NCBI GenBank assembly: GCA_021797025.1
Contig: JAKAAK010000012.1
Location: 1-25,548 of the forward strand
Source of the DNA: Thermoplasmata archaeon
Lineage (GTDB): Archaea > Thermoplasmatota > Thermoplasmata > Thermoplasmatales > Thermoplasmataceae
Length of the DNA: 25,548 nt
Reading direction: 5' to 3'
A program made the translations under genes and the position numbers. Below are positions 7,963-15,596 of the stretch, in pieces. Position 1 is the first letter of the stretch; each line of letters opens with the position of its first letter. The notes under the pieces were generated by a model. It was not told the DNA's origin and searched no databases. It was given only the letters and a program-made list of their open reading frames with translations.

Positions 7963-8519
7963 AGAGCATCAACAAAATTTTTGAAAATGGTTTTTCCATA
8001 ATCTGAATAGTAACTTTCGGGATGGAACTGGACACCGTAAAAACGTCCGTCTTTTGAATGGAATCCCATGATCTCCCCATCTGTTTCAGAAAGGGCATCC
8101 ACAACTATTTCATTTCCACCTGATAGCACCAGTGAATGATAACGTATGGCAGTGAATTTTTCTGGAATTCCATTATAGAGAAGCGAATGGCTATGTCTTA
8201 TGGTATCAGGCTGGCCATGCATGATCCTCTTTGCAAGAACAATATCGCAGCCCAGGTAATATCCCAGAATCTGATTACCGAAGCAGACGCCCAGAAATTT
8301 CGATTCCCTGTTATTATCTATAAATTCATAGAGATTTCCTCTGTCCTCTATTTTTACCGGATTCCCGGGGCCAGGAGATATTATATATCCATCATATTTC
8401 CCGGCATTTGCAAGCTTATCATTTGTTTTTATATCAACCTGCAGATCCGGGGAGGCTATATACTGATATATGTTGTAAGTGAAGGAATCATAGTTGTCAA
8501 TAATCAATATTTTTTTCAT
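7959..8519 (-). CDS. trpG: Anthranilate synthase component II (glutamine amidotransferase)
   Basis: Class I glutamine amidotransferase that releases ammonia from glutamine for TrpE. The protein begins KKILIIDNYDSFTYN, followed by the oxyanion motif SPGPGNP, the nucleophile motif FLGVCFGNQ (the usual family form is GVCLGHQ; the nucleophilic Cys is kept) and the His/Glu pair in VQFHPES near the C-terminus. Start: ATG at 8519 is five bases after a GGTGG ribosome-binding site, while an in-frame GTG at 8528 overlaps that site and is rejected. It overlaps the end of trpE by 23 bases. The adjacent trpE shows it serves tryptophan synthesis, although an amphibolic role in p-aminobenzoate synthesis cannot be excluded. 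Confidence 0.94.
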   Translation of the reverse strand: MKKILIIDNYDSFTYNIYQYIASPDLQVDIKTNDKLANAGKYDGYIISPGPGNPVKIEDRGNLYEFIDNNRESKFLGVCFGNQILGYYLGCDIVLAKRIMHGQPDTIRHSHSLLYNGIPEKFTAIRYHSLVLSGGNEIVVDALSETDGEIMGFHSKDGRFYGVQFHPESYYSDYGKTIFKNFVDAL

Positions 8520-9648
8520 ATAATCCACCTGTAACTGTCAGGATTTTTGAGTACATTTCATTCACCTCATTGGCTGGAATAGAATCCTTTACTATTCCGG
8601 CTCCTGCCTGTGTGTAGCTTTCCATGCCATTTCTGTAGAGGCTGCGTATAAGAAGGGCAAGGTCAAGTTTGCCGCTGCCGGCAATTCCGAGAGCCCCGGC
8701 ATATGGGCCTCTGGGGTATTTTTCATACTGGTTAATCAATGTCATTGCCTTCTTCTTGGGGGCACCGCTTACTGTTCCGGCTGGAAATACCGACGCAAGG
8801 ATGTCACCGAATCCAGAATTCTCCGGAATCCCAGATACCCTGCTGACCAGATGCTGCACACTGGCAAATTTTTCCACTTCCATGGATTTATCTACCTTCA
8901 CGGATCCGGCTTTGCATATCCTGCCCAGATCGTTCCGTGCAAGGTCCACAAGCATTCTGTGCTCCAGAAGTTCCTTTTCATCTTTTTTCAGATCATTTTC
9001 AAGTTTTATATCCTCACTTTCGGTCCTGCCTCTCCTCCGTGTGCCGGCCACCGGATAAATTTCTATGTTATTTCCATCCAGTGAAACCAGGTTTTCCGGA
9101 GAGCTTCCTATTATTTCAAAATCCCCGAATTTATAATAAAATACATAAAGAGACCTGTCACTGGCCATGAATTTTTTCAGTACGTAAACAGGATCATAAT
9201 TTTCAAGATCAAATCTTTTTGAAAGTACAATCTGAAGCAGGTCTCCATTTCTTATTCTATCAATAAGCGTTTCTATGTCTTTTTCCAGATCTGCATCCTG
9301 CATGCCGCCTGATGCGGTATTTATTGATTCTTTATCTCTTGTATATGCCTGGCTGAATTCCATTTCCGGGATTATATACGAAATCTGGGGCCATTCAGAC
9401 CTTTTCAGCTTGATATCCGGGTAGATATTATCCACAAAATCATATGTTATAAAAATAGGTATATTCTTATTCCCTGAAGCTACCTCCATAAATTTTCCAT
9501 TCATATATGTTTTTGCATCATTGTATATATTTACCGGGGCTTTTTCAGTTACAAAGAGCCTTTCCATTCCGGCTTTTCTGCCATCCCCGAATTTGCAGAA
9601 ATATGCGAAGTTCTTATTCCTGAATTCATTGATTCTATCTAATAACAC
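8497..9648 (-). CDS. trpE: Anthranilate synthase component I
   Basis: Converts chorismate and ammonia to anthranilate and pyruvate. The chorismate-binding domain (about residues 120-380) is complete: PVAGTRRRG, EHRMLVDLARNDLGR, VQHLVSRVSG, FPAGTVSGAPKKKAM, GPYAGALGI and TQAGAGIV. The N-terminal domain is short, and where tryptophan-inhibited enzymes carry an LLES-type motif this protein reads YFCKFGD, so classical feedback inhibition may be absent or altered. The first in-frame GTG (9657) lies inside a GGTGA ribosome-binding site; GTG at 9648, five bases downstream of that site, is the better start, giving 383 aa, close to the size of other archaeal TrpE. It overlaps trpF by 14 bases. PabB is excluded by the operon context rather than by sequence alone. 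Confidence 0.93.
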   Translation of the reverse strand: MLLDRINEFRNKNFAYFCKFGDGRKAGMERLFVTEKAPVNIYNDAKTYMNGKFMEVASGNKNIPIFITYDFVDNIYPDIKLKRSEWPQISYIIPEMEFSQAYTRDKESINTASGGMQDADLEKDIETLIDRIRNGDLLQIVLSKRFDLENYDPVYVLKKFMASDRSLYVFYYKFGDFEIIGSSPENLVSLDGNNIEIYPVAGTRRRGRTESEDIKLENDLKKDEKELLEHRMLVDLARNDLGRICKAGSVKVDKSMEVEKFASVQHLVSRVSGIPENSGFGDILASVFPAGTVSGAPKKKAMTLINQYEKYPRGPYAGALGIAGSGKLDLALLIRSLYRNGMESYTQAGAGIVKDSIPANEVNEMYSKILTVTGGLYEKNIDY

Positions 9649-10225
9649 TGTGTTCACCCACTATATTAAAAAATTCATCGACTTTCTTAAATGATTTTTT
9701 ACCTATTGTTTCTTCCAGCGAGCTGCTCACATCTATCAGGTCCGGATTCAGCTGCAAGAGAGATTGCAAATTTTCAGAGTCAATCTTACCGGCAATTCCT
9801 ATACCTTCCATGGGTATTTCCATCAATTCATTTTTTCTTCTAATAATCCCTTCCCTGTCCTCCAGAAGGACATAATCGGCACCTGCATGGAGATGCAATT
9901 TTGCCTTTTCCCTGATATTTTCTTCGTGAAAATCTATAACAGATATCACTTTCTTGCCCAGTACCTTCCTTACATAAATTATATCTTCCTGTGAATGCCT
10001 GAAATGGAGCTGTATATAATCCTCTTTCCCTGCTATAGAGGGCAGTGATGTGTATACTCCGGTCAAGAGGGCATCTGGATGTTTTTCTTTTATTTTTTCA
10101 ATTAAATCCGATGTGCCATGCCTCTTAATGCTGGAATCCAGTATAACGCCGATAATATCCGCACCTTTTTTAAGGGCATAATTGGCATCATCCTCATTGG
10201 TTATGCCACATATTTTTATTTTCAT
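9635..10225 (-). CDS. trpF: Phosphoribosylanthranilate isomerase
   Basis: Catalyses the Amadori rearrangement of phosphoribosylanthranilate. The N-terminus KIKICGITNEDDAN carries the catalytic Cys (residue 6) in the family motif KICG(I/L)T; ADIIGVIL and the phosphate-binding GIGIAGKI strand follow, and the catalytic Asp lies in DLIDVSSSLE, close to the usual VDVSSGVE. At 196 aa it is slightly shorter than most TrpF, and several loops are diverged (for example GVYTS instead of GVF). ATG overlaps the trpD stop (ATGA) and has a strong GGGAGGTG five bases upstream. Divergence is moderate, but the Cys/Asp pair and position make the call secure. Confidence 0.92.
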   Translation of the reverse strand: MKIKICGITNEDDANYALKKGADIIGVILDSSIKRHGTSDLIEKIKEKHPDALLTGVYTSLPSIAGKEDYIQLHFRHSQEDIIYVRKVLGKKVISVIDFHEENIREKAKLHLHAGADYVLLEDREGIIRRKNELMEIPMEGIGIAGKIDSENLQSLLQLNPDLIDVSSSLEETIGKKSFKKVDEFFNIVGEHSVIR

Positions 10226-11193
10226 TTACACACCTCCCTCAATTTTTTTAATGCCATTCCTGAATCCAGATATTTTATTGCAAGATCATATGCATCCTCA
10301 ACTGTGGATGCCATTCCATTGATCATTATGGCTGGAAAAGCATTGAGTGCTATGAATTCCTTTACATCCCTGTTTTCCCCTGAGAGGCCGGCCAGGAGCA
10401 TTTTGAAACTTTTTTCTGAATCCACAGTGGATATCTTTTCAATACCTGTTCGGTGCCCTGTTAACTTCTCCGGGTCAATATCCATTTTTTCGATTTTTCC
10501 ATTGATGAAGTAAAGATGGTTCTCACTGTATGGTGAAAGCTCATCCATGCCGTCAGAGGAATGTATAATAAATCCCTTTTTACCTTCGTGCAGCACTACT
10601 TTTGAATACAGCCCTGCAAGGTCACAGCTGTACACACCAAGAACGACCTTATCGGGATTGAGCGGATTTGTCAGGGGCCCGAGAATGTTGAATACTGTTC
10701 TGAAGCTGAGCTGCTTCCTTGCCTGTGAAAACTTTGCAAAGCTCTTATTGTACTGCGGTGCCAGTATGTACACATAATTTTCTTTATTCAGCCTGTCCAC
10801 AATTTCTTTTTCATCCATTTTAAAATTGTATCCGGCATATTTCATGAAATCAGCACTGCCATGGTGCCCGGTTATTCCGAAATTGCCGTGTTTGGCCGTT
10901 TTTATTCCCATGGACGCAAGCAGTATGCTCACTGCGGTGCTTACATTCACAGTATTTTTACCGTCACCGCCGGTTCCGACTACATCCGTAAGGCCGGGAT
11001 ATTTTATATGGATATCTGACATTTCCCTGAGCGCCATTGCAAACCCTGTTATTTCCTCTGGAGTTTCACCCCTGTCATGCAGTTCGGAAAGAAATTTCAC
11101 CTTTTCACTATCAGGGAGAGCCACCAGTGTTTTCATGGCATCCCTTGCCCTCATTACACTTTGGTTTTCCACAGCGTATTCAATTTCACTCAT
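10222..11193 (-). CDS. trpD: Anthranilate phosphoribosyltransferase
   Basis: Transfers the phosphoribosyl group from PRPP to anthranilate. Key motifs: VGTGGDGKNTVNVST (PRPP-binding glycine loop, about residues 70-84), KHGNFGITGHHGSADF (anthranilate and Mg site; most homologues have SSxSGSAD here, so the GHHGSAD form is a local variant), and FRTVFNILGPLTNP, followed by the LGVYS strand. The length of about 323 aa is typical. ATG at 11193 is six bases after GAGGTG; an in-frame GTG at 11202 lies within that region and is less likely. It overlaps trpA by 8 bases. The enzyme is a class III phosphoribosyltransferase, related to thymidine phosphorylase in fold. Confidence 0.95.
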   Translation of the reverse strand: MSEIEYAVENQSVMRARDAMKTLVALPDSEKVKFLSELHDRGETPEEITGFAMALREMSDIHIKYPGLTDVVGTGGDGKNTVNVSTAVSILLASMGIKTAKHGNFGITGHHGSADFMKYAGYNFKMDEKEIVDRLNKENYVYILAPQYNKSFAKFSQARKQLSFRTVFNILGPLTNPLNPDKVVLGVYSCDLAGLYSKVVLHEGKKGFIIHSSDGMDELSPYSENHLYFINGKIEKMDIDPEKLTGHRTGIEKISTVDSEKSFKMLLAGLSGENRDVKEFIALNAFPAIMINGMASTVEDAYDLAIKYLDSGMALKKLREVCK

Positions 11194-11920
11194 CAAGAAC
11201 ACCTCTCATTTTTTCTATATAATCGATAAAGCCTTTCTCATCCCCTGCATCTATCATCTTTACAAGATAGGTCCCTATTGCAACGCCGGAACCGCCATTC
11301 TTCATTAGATTCTTTATATCATCATCAGTTTTGATCCCGAAGCCGTATGTTATTTCCCTTCCGGGCAGAAGTGTGTTAATTCTCTCGGTGGTATAATCCA
11401 ATTCATAGGGTATTTCTATGCCGGTAGATGGTTGAAGTCCGTAGTAAATCCATGAATTGGTTATGGATGCTATGCTTTTTATTATGGAATCAGGTGTAGC
11501 CGGAGAAAAGAAGGGAATATACTCAAATCCCATATCATTCAATTTTTCAATTACTTTTCTTGAGTCATTGAAATAATCTATTATCAGATCGGGTATGATT
11601 ATTCCGGAGAATTTATTCATCTGAAGATAGCCTATAAACTCATCAAATCTGTCTTTTATGTCAGAATAATAGGATAATGAATACATTTTTACATGGTTCC
11701 TGCTGAAATAATCAAAATATTTGCTGTACACCTCCCCGGAAAAATTAATATTGCCCACACTATGGGTTTTTCTTATTACCGGCCCATCATATCTGGGATC
11801 AATGGAAGGAAAACCGAATTCTATATAATTTATTTTTTCCACAGGAATTATATCAAGGAACCTGCAGAGCCTTGTATTGTCCGGATATCCCAGTGTAAAA
11901 TATGGAATCAGGTTTTTCAT
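11186..11920 (-). CDS. trpA: Tryptophan synthase alpha subunit
   Basis: Cleaves indole-3-glycerol phosphate to indole and glyceraldehyde 3-phosphate; indole goes to TrpB. The barrel shows [10 protein letters not shown] at the start, the catalytic Glu in [11 protein letters not shown] (Glu34), the second acid in DPRYDGPVI (Asp45), GIIIPDL (the family GLIIPDLP), YGFGIKT (phosphate-binding GFGIS counterpart) and GVAIGTYLV. At 244 aa it is about 20 residues shorter than bacterial TrpA, like other archaeal forms. ATG overlaps the trpB stop codon and follows GGTGA by six bases. With a TrpB2 partner the complex is likely weak or transient, as reported for TrpB2/TrpA of Sulfolobus. Confidence 0.94.
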   Translation of the reverse strand: MKNLIPYFTLGYPDNTRLCRFLDIIPVEKINYIEFGFPSIDPRYDGPVIRKTHSVGNINFSGEVYSKYFDYFSRNHVKMYSLSYYSDIKDRFDEFIGYLQMNKFSGIIIPDLIIDYFNDSRKVIEKLNDMGFEYIPFFSPATPDSIIKSIASITNSWIYYGLQPSTGIEIPYELDYTTERINTLLPGREITYGFGIKTDDDIKNLMKNGGSGVAIGTYLVKMIDAGDEKGFIDYIEKMRGVLDE

Positions 11921-13170
11921 TTCTTTTCACCGAAAATGGAAAGGTCGAGCATGCCGTGCCCGCTCACATTTACAACTATTGTTTTGTTCTCGTTTTTATG
12001 GGCTTTCACATAATTTATGGCAGTTGCTATTGCGTGCCCTGATTCAGGTGCTGCTATAATTCCCTGGGTATTAGCAAATATCCTCAAAGCTTCCTTTACC
12101 TGGCTTTCTGTAACCTCATCGCTCTTTATCCTTCCCTTATTTATCAGGAGTGACAGTGATGGCGATGCTCCATGGTATCTCAACCCGCCTGCATATATGG
12201 TCGGAGGGACAAAATCGGCTCCAAGTGAATACATACGCATCTGTGGCAATACACCTGCAGAATCAACAAGGTCATATTTGTAATCGCCTTTGGAGAATTT
12301 GGGGACCTCATCTGCTGTTGTTGCAATAATTTCAGTTTCATCCCCGTCAGGGATAAATGGAAAAGTGAATCCGCCGAAATTGCTTCCACCACCCACACAT
12401 CCTATAAGAACATCTGCATGTTCGCCTATAAGTTCCAGCTGTTTCTTTGTTTCCTGGCCTATGACGCTCTGGTGTGTTAATGCAACGTTCATGACACTTG
12501 CTACCATATATCTGTAATCATGGTCAAGTGCATACTCAACAGCCTCGCTGATTCCTATTCCGAGAGTTCCCGGGGTGTCAGGATGCTCTTTCAGCATTTT
12601 CCTTCCGTATTCCGTAAGTGTCGACGGGCTTGCCACAACATTCCCGTTGTACAGATTCATCACGGTTTTTCTCAATGGTTTCTGTTCAAAACTTATCCTT
12701 ACCATAAATATCTGTGCCGGCAGCCCGTATAATGATGCAGCCAGTGCAGTGGCAGATCCCCACTGCCCGGCACCGGTTTCAGTAGTCACTCCCTTGACTC
12801 CCTCCTTCATGGCGTAATATGCCTGGGGAATTGCCGTATTGATCTTGTGTGAACCCGTGGCGGTTGCTCCTTCGTATTTGTAAAATATTTTTCCATGGTA
12901 ATCCAGATATTTTTCAAGGTTCTTTGCCCTTATCAGCGGAGTCGGCCTTCCAATCTGCTCGTACTGTTCCATCACCTCATCGGGTATTTTCTCATATCTC
13001 CGGAATGTAAATTCCTGCTTTAAAACCTCCCGGGGGAGGATTTTATTGAGTAAATTTATTGAGGAAACATCCTGTTTTGAATCTCTCGGGGGAGCTAATG
13101 GTTCTGGTAGATCAGGAACTACATTGTACCAATTTTCCGGCATTATGTCTCTATTTATTGCTGTTATCAT
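11917..13170 (-). CDS. trpB: Tryptophan synthase beta chain, TrpB2 type
   Basis: PLP enzyme condensing indole and serine to tryptophan. TrpB2 features rather than TrpB1 are seen: the N-terminal extension [15 protein letters not shown] (about residues 14-28), [13 protein letters not shown], and [15 protein letters not shown] with the PLP lysine at 109, where TrpB1 enzymes have KREDLNHTGAHK. Further motifs are [11 protein letters not shown] and the PLP-phosphate loop [10 protein letters not shown]. Length (417 aa) fits TrpB2. First gene of the operon, with a TATA box about 26 bases before the ATG and essentially no leader. No second trpB lies in the window. Gene order trpB-A-D-F-E-G-C-aroF places it as the in-operon type of TrpB2 known from some archaea. 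A serine deaminase side activity is possible for this family. Confidence 0.94.
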   Translation of the reverse strand: MITAINRDIMPENWYNVVPDLPEPLAPPRDSKQDVSSINLLNKILPREVLKQEFTFRRYEKIPDEVMEQYEQIGRPTPLIRAKNLEKYLDYHGKIFYKYEGATATGSHKINTAIPQAYYAMKEGVKGVTTETGAGQWGSATALAASLYGLPAQIFMVRISFEQKPLRKTVMNLYNGNVVASPSTLTEYGRKMLKEHPDTPGTLGIGISEAVEYALDHDYRYMVASVMNVALTHQSVIGQETKKQLELIGEHADVLIGCVGGGSNFGGFTFPFIPDGDETEIIATTADEVPKFSKGDYKYDLVDSAGVLPQMRMYSLGADFVPPTIYAGGLRYHGASPSLSLLINKGRIKSDEVTESQVKEALRIFANTQGIIAAPESGHAIATAINYVKAHKNENKTIVVNVSGHGMLDLSIFGEKK

Positions 13171-13190
13171 AATGTGTGAATTGATACATG

Positions 13191-13225
13191 TTATTTAAGC
13201 ATTATTGTATATAATAATTGTATAT
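13191..13225 (-). promoter_or_regulatory. trp operon promoter with tandem upstream repeats
   Basis: On the minus strand a TATA box GCTTAAATAA (13191-13200) is centred about 26 bases before the trpB ATG, implying a leaderless mRNA. Immediately upstream are two exact copies of a nonamer (+ strand ATTGTATAT at 13204-13212 and 13217-13225), repeated every 13 bases. Copies this close to the TATA/BRE are well placed to bind a regulator controlling the operon; there is no leader in which an attenuator could form. Confidence 0.5.
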
Positions 13226-13301
13226 GAATAAATAATAATTCGATTCCAATCATATAATACCTAATAGAATCTATTCAGCGTTTTTCATACTACCCATACC
13301 T

Positions 13302-13312
13302 GTTTTTATATT
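13302..13312 (+). promoter_or_regulatory. TATA-like element of tpiA
   Basis: GTTTTTATATT-type element whose centre is about 26 bases before the ATG at 13333 but only about 11 bases before the ATG at 13318. This supports the downstream start codon for triosephosphate isomerase. Confidence 0.4.
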
Positions 13313-13332
13313 CTAAAATGAAATACTCTTCC

Positions 13333-13983
13333 ATGGAACCGGAGATATTTATTAACTTCAAGCACTACGAAAATGCTGTGGGTTACAGTGTAGAAAAACT
13401 TTTAAATGAGTTTGCAGGTGTTGATGGCCAGGAAAAAATATATTATTGTTTAGCACCACTGGATTTGAGGCTGCAGGAAAAATTTCCCGGTATGAAAATC
13501 TTCGGGCAGCATGTGGATTCAACCGGTTTCGGTGCATATACCGGTTCAATTTCTATAGAATCCGTGAAAGGCATCGGCATTGAAGGTTCTCTTTTAAACC
13601 ATTCCGAGAAGAGGCTTTCTAAGGAAATAATTGAAAAGACTGTTAAAAAGGCAGCAGACCTGGATTTCAAAATTGTGCTGTGTGTGGAAAACCTGGATGA
13701 AGTCAAAAAATATGCGGATCTGGAACCTGAATATATAGCATATGAGCCACCGGAACTTATAGGGGGCGATATTTCAGTATCATCTTCCAAACCAAATATT
13801 ATAGAACAGGCATCAAAAATCTGTGAAAACAAAACTAAACTCCTTGTTGGTGCAGGAGTAAAAACAAGAATTGATGTAGAAACATCATTGAATCTGGGGG
13901 CTACCGGGGTGCTGATCGCATCTGGAATAATAAGAAATGCGAAACCAATAAATATGTTGGTTTCATTATTGGGTAACAGGTAA
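13333..13983 (+). CDS. tpiA: Triosephosphate isomerase (archaeal type)
   Basis: Interconverts dihydroxyacetone phosphate and glyceraldehyde 3-phosphate in central carbon metabolism. With ATG at 13333 the catalytic residues are Lys10 (FINFKHY), His90 (SLLNHSEKR) and Glu138 (AYEPPELIGG); FGQHVDSTGFGAYTGSIS and the phosphate-binding VGAGVKTRIDV follow the archaeal pattern. The protein of about 216 aa is short, as in the archaeal tetrameric enzymes, versus about 250 in bacteria. An in-frame ATG at 13318 would add five residues, but the TATA spacing and the usual family distance from start to NFK favour 13333. It is divergent from the trp operon and has a membrane-protein gene four bases after its stop. 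Confidence 0.93.
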   Translation: MEPEIFINFKHYENAVGYSVEKLLNEFAGVDGQEKIYYCLAPLDLRLQEKFPGMKIFGQHVDSTGFGAYTGSISIESVKGIGIEGSLLNHSEKRLSKEIIEKTVKKAADLDFKIVLCVENLDEVKKYADLEPEYIAYEPPELIGGDISVSSSKPNIIEQASKICENKTKLLVGAGVKTRIDVETSLNLGATGVLIASGIIRNAKPINMLVSLLGNR

Positions 13984-13987
13984 AGCT

Positions 13988-14650
13988 ATGGCAAATCCAA
14001 AGAAAAATGAAGAACCAATATTCGAGGAGCCGAAATTTGATAAAAGACAGTACCTCTCATATGAAAGGGAAAGAGCCAAATCAATTATACTGGTGTTTAT
14101 AACGGGCGCTCTTGTTGGGCTTCTTTCGGGTGAACTTGAAATTTATGGGTTCTGGTACCTTGCAATAATACTGATTATTGTCGTTATATACTTCCTCAGG
14201 AATCTGATAAAACTATTCAAAATTGCTATACCAAAGCAAACATCGCATAAAATGCTCATATACCTTGAATTGATAATTACTTGGTTTGTATTCTGGATAA
14301 TAGCATTAAACCCTCCTTTACATGTTGCCTCAGGGCCCGAGGTTATAGATCTGGAACATTATGTAAACGGGAAATGGTCTGCATTGAATACAACCGATAA
14401 AGAGTATGAGCTTACAGCCGGTGCTACATGTCATCTGAGATACTATACACAGTACAAATACGCCATAACTAATATAAGTATACAAGAACAGGGAAAAGCA
14501 ATACCATATCAATATGATCATAGTACCGGCTACGTAATGTTCAATGTTACTGCACCAAGTGCAAGCAGTGTGGAAGACCTATATATAAATGAAACCTCAT
14601 CCCATGTGTCGACACATAAGGTAATACCGATTGTCGGTGTATTGCCATAA
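13988..14650 (+). CDS. Hypothetical membrane protein with extracytoplasmic C-terminal domain
   Basis: I do not recognise the family. An acidic/basic cytoplasmic-looking N-terminus of about 30 residues is followed by three hydrophobic spans (about 32-48, 53-73 and 89-107), then about 110 hydrophilic residues with four N-X-S/T sequons (NTT, NIS, NVT, NET), mostly predicted beta, consistent with a glycosylated domain outside the cell. One Cys only (in GATCHLRYY). The start is four bases after the tpiA stop, so it is likely co-transcribed with tpiA, although no functional link is evident. A role in envelope maintenance is possible but not supported by any motif. Confidence 0.72.
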   Translation: MANPKKNEEPIFEEPKFDKRQYLSYERERAKSIILVFITGALVGLLSGELEIYGFWYLAIILIIVVIYFLRNLIKLFKIAIPKQTSHKMLIYLELIITWFVFWIIALNPPLHVASGPEVIDLEHYVNGKWSALNTTDKEYELTAGATCHLRYYTQYKYAITNISIQEQGKAIPYQYDHSTGYVMFNVTAPSASSVEDLYINETSSHVSTHKVIPIVGVLP

Positions 14651-14662
14651 TCAACAGAAAGA

Positions 14663-14734
14663 TGACATGCCTCTCTAAATTAACCTGAAAGCGGGAATCT
14701 CCATGCGTTAGCTTTGGGAGGAAGTCACCCCTAA
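14663..14734 (+). mobile_element. Relic resembling the 3' end of an IS200/IS605-family tnpB gene (omega-RNA/right end)
   Basis: Frame 14687-14731 translates to a short peptide ESGNLHALALGGSHP followed by a stop; this resembles the C-terminal tail of many TnpB proteins, a tail that lies over the conserved structured RNA/right end of the element. The DNA ends in GGGAGGAAGTCA, like the scaffold end of omega-RNAs. It folds back: TGAC + CCTCTC (14663-14666, 14670-14675) pairs with GGGAGG + GTCA (14716-14721, 14724-14727), enclosing a smaller CTCC/GGAG-GC/GC hairpin alternative. A stop codon directly upstream, and no tnpA or tnpB body, show it is a remnant or a minimal non-autonomous copy. Family assignment comes from remembered consensus and is not proven. 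Confidence 0.45.
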
Positions 14735-14807
14735 TAAATTGTTAATTCTCTGTTTTTTATTAATCTGGAATTCTAATACATGAATGTGAGAGAGTAACTA
14801 TCTGATA

Positions 14808-14817
14808 ACTTTAAATC
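14808..14817 (+). promoter_or_regulatory. TATA box of the RNase P RNA gene
   Basis: ACTTTAAATC centred about 26 bases before the predicted RNA 5' end at 14839, the standard archaeal promoter geometry. A second A/T element (TATATAAGG) touches the predicted 5' end itself. Confidence 0.5.
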
Positions 14818-14838
14818 TTTTACTGCAATTGTATATAA

Positions 14839-15134
14839 GGAAAAGCCCGAGGGCAACTGACGCCGAAAGGTGAGGAAAGTCCCCCCTCCACAGCTGGCTG
14901 CAACCGGTGAAAGCCGGTATGCCGAGAGGCATGGTTAAGAGACAAGAAATGCACGGCTCCGTGTTAAGGATGATTTGAAAAGATGACGTTTCACGGAGGG
15001 CCGATGAGAACTCTCCCTGCAGGGAGCAAGTCTAAATTGAATCGTTGAATACAGCTGCCAGATTCAGGTAAGACGCATAGTCGAATGTTGCCAACCGAAA
15101 GGCTAACAGAAGGAGGCTTACTCCGGGCATTTCC
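14839..15134 (+). ncRNA. rnpB: RNase P RNA
   Basis: Catalytic RNA that removes 5' leaders from pre-tRNAs. The universal core elements are visible: the 5' conserved region GAGGAAAGTC (14872-14881) and the 3' conserved region ACAGAAGGAGGCTTAC (15106-15121). Together they form the P4 helix, with AGACGCATAG between. The ends pair as helix P1: GGAAA-GCCCG-AG at 14839-14851 with CT-CGGGC-TTTCC at 15121-15134. Stable GC-rich hairpins lie between (for example CCGGTGAAAGCCGG, TGCCGAGAGGCA). About 296 nt is normal for archaeal RNase P RNA, and the region is clearly richer in G+C than its surroundings, as expected for a structural RNA of a thermophilic or acidophilic organism. Ends are set by P1 pairing and may be off by a few bases. 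Confidence 0.93.
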
Positions 15135-15149
15135 ACCATTTCAATATAA

Positions 15150-15159
15150 TTATATATAA
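15150..15159 (+). promoter_or_regulatory. TATA box of the NUDIX gene
   Basis: TTATATATAA, centred about 23 bases before the ATG at 15177; supports that start over the second Met three codons later. Confidence 0.5.
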
Positions 15160-15176
15160 TTTATAAATCCATTTTT

Positions 15177-15596
15177 ATGGAGTGCATGGCTGCTGTAGCA
15201 CTTATATGGAACAATGATGAATTTCTTCTGATAAAGAGGGCGGACCAGAATGGAGATCCATGGTCCGGCCAGATGGCTATTCCCGGAGGTCACAGGGAAT
15301 CAGGAGAAATCTGTGAAGATACTGTGGTGAGGGAAACAATGGAAGAGACCGGACTTTCCATTACTGTGAATAAGTTTCTTGGCATTTACCATACACTTAA
15401 CGGGCATGTAAGCGTTGCAGCCTTTGAGTGCAGTTCCAGTACAAGAGATGTTCACCCTGATAGTGAGGTTGCAAAATTCTTCTGGGTATCAGAAAAAAAT
15501 CTCGTTCTGCAAAATGAAAGTTATCTATATTCCGGATATGTTATTTACGGGCTTACATTCAGGATTCTCAAGGAATATTTCAATAAAATTCAATAA
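15177..15596 (+). CDS. NUDIX hydrolase
   Basis: Hydrolyses a nucleoside diphosphate linked to another moiety. The Nudix box GX5EX7REUXEEXGU is complete as GHRESGE...RETMEETGL (about residues 38-60), including the metal-binding REXXEE glutamates. It is preceded by WSGQMAIPGG, which recalls CoA-diphosphatase-type members (GxxAFPGG) as well as MutT. A short beta start (AAVALIWNNDEFLLIKRA) and a final helix complete the 139-residue single domain. The substrate is not determined: oxidised nucleotides, CoA, NADH and ADP-ribose derivatives are all possible. It is monocistronic, directly after the RNase P RNA gene, with its own TATA box. Confidence 0.9.
   Translation: MECMAAVALIWNNDEFLLIKRADQNGDPWSGQMAIPGGHRESGEICEDTVVRETMEETGLSITVNKFLGIYHTLNGHVSVAAFECSSSTRDVHPDSEVAKFFWVSEKNLVLQNESYLYSGYVIYGLTFRILKEYFNKIQ

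Noticed and set aside
8669..9058. Plus-strand open frames antisense to trpE
   Set aside because: Shadow frames of a gene with an unambiguous protein family; composition (Ser, Pro, Phe, Arg-rich) is that of an antisense translation.
13443..13832. Minus-strand frame of 129 codons over tpiA
   Set aside because: Lies wholly antisense to triosephosphate isomerase, low-complexity Ser-rich translation, no start signals.
14651..14820. C/D box RNA or tRNA upstream of rnpB
   Set aside because: A GATGACA string resembles a C box but no matching D box or guide layout follows, and no tRNA T-loop or acceptor pairing is seen; the tnpB-end explanation covers the structured part better.
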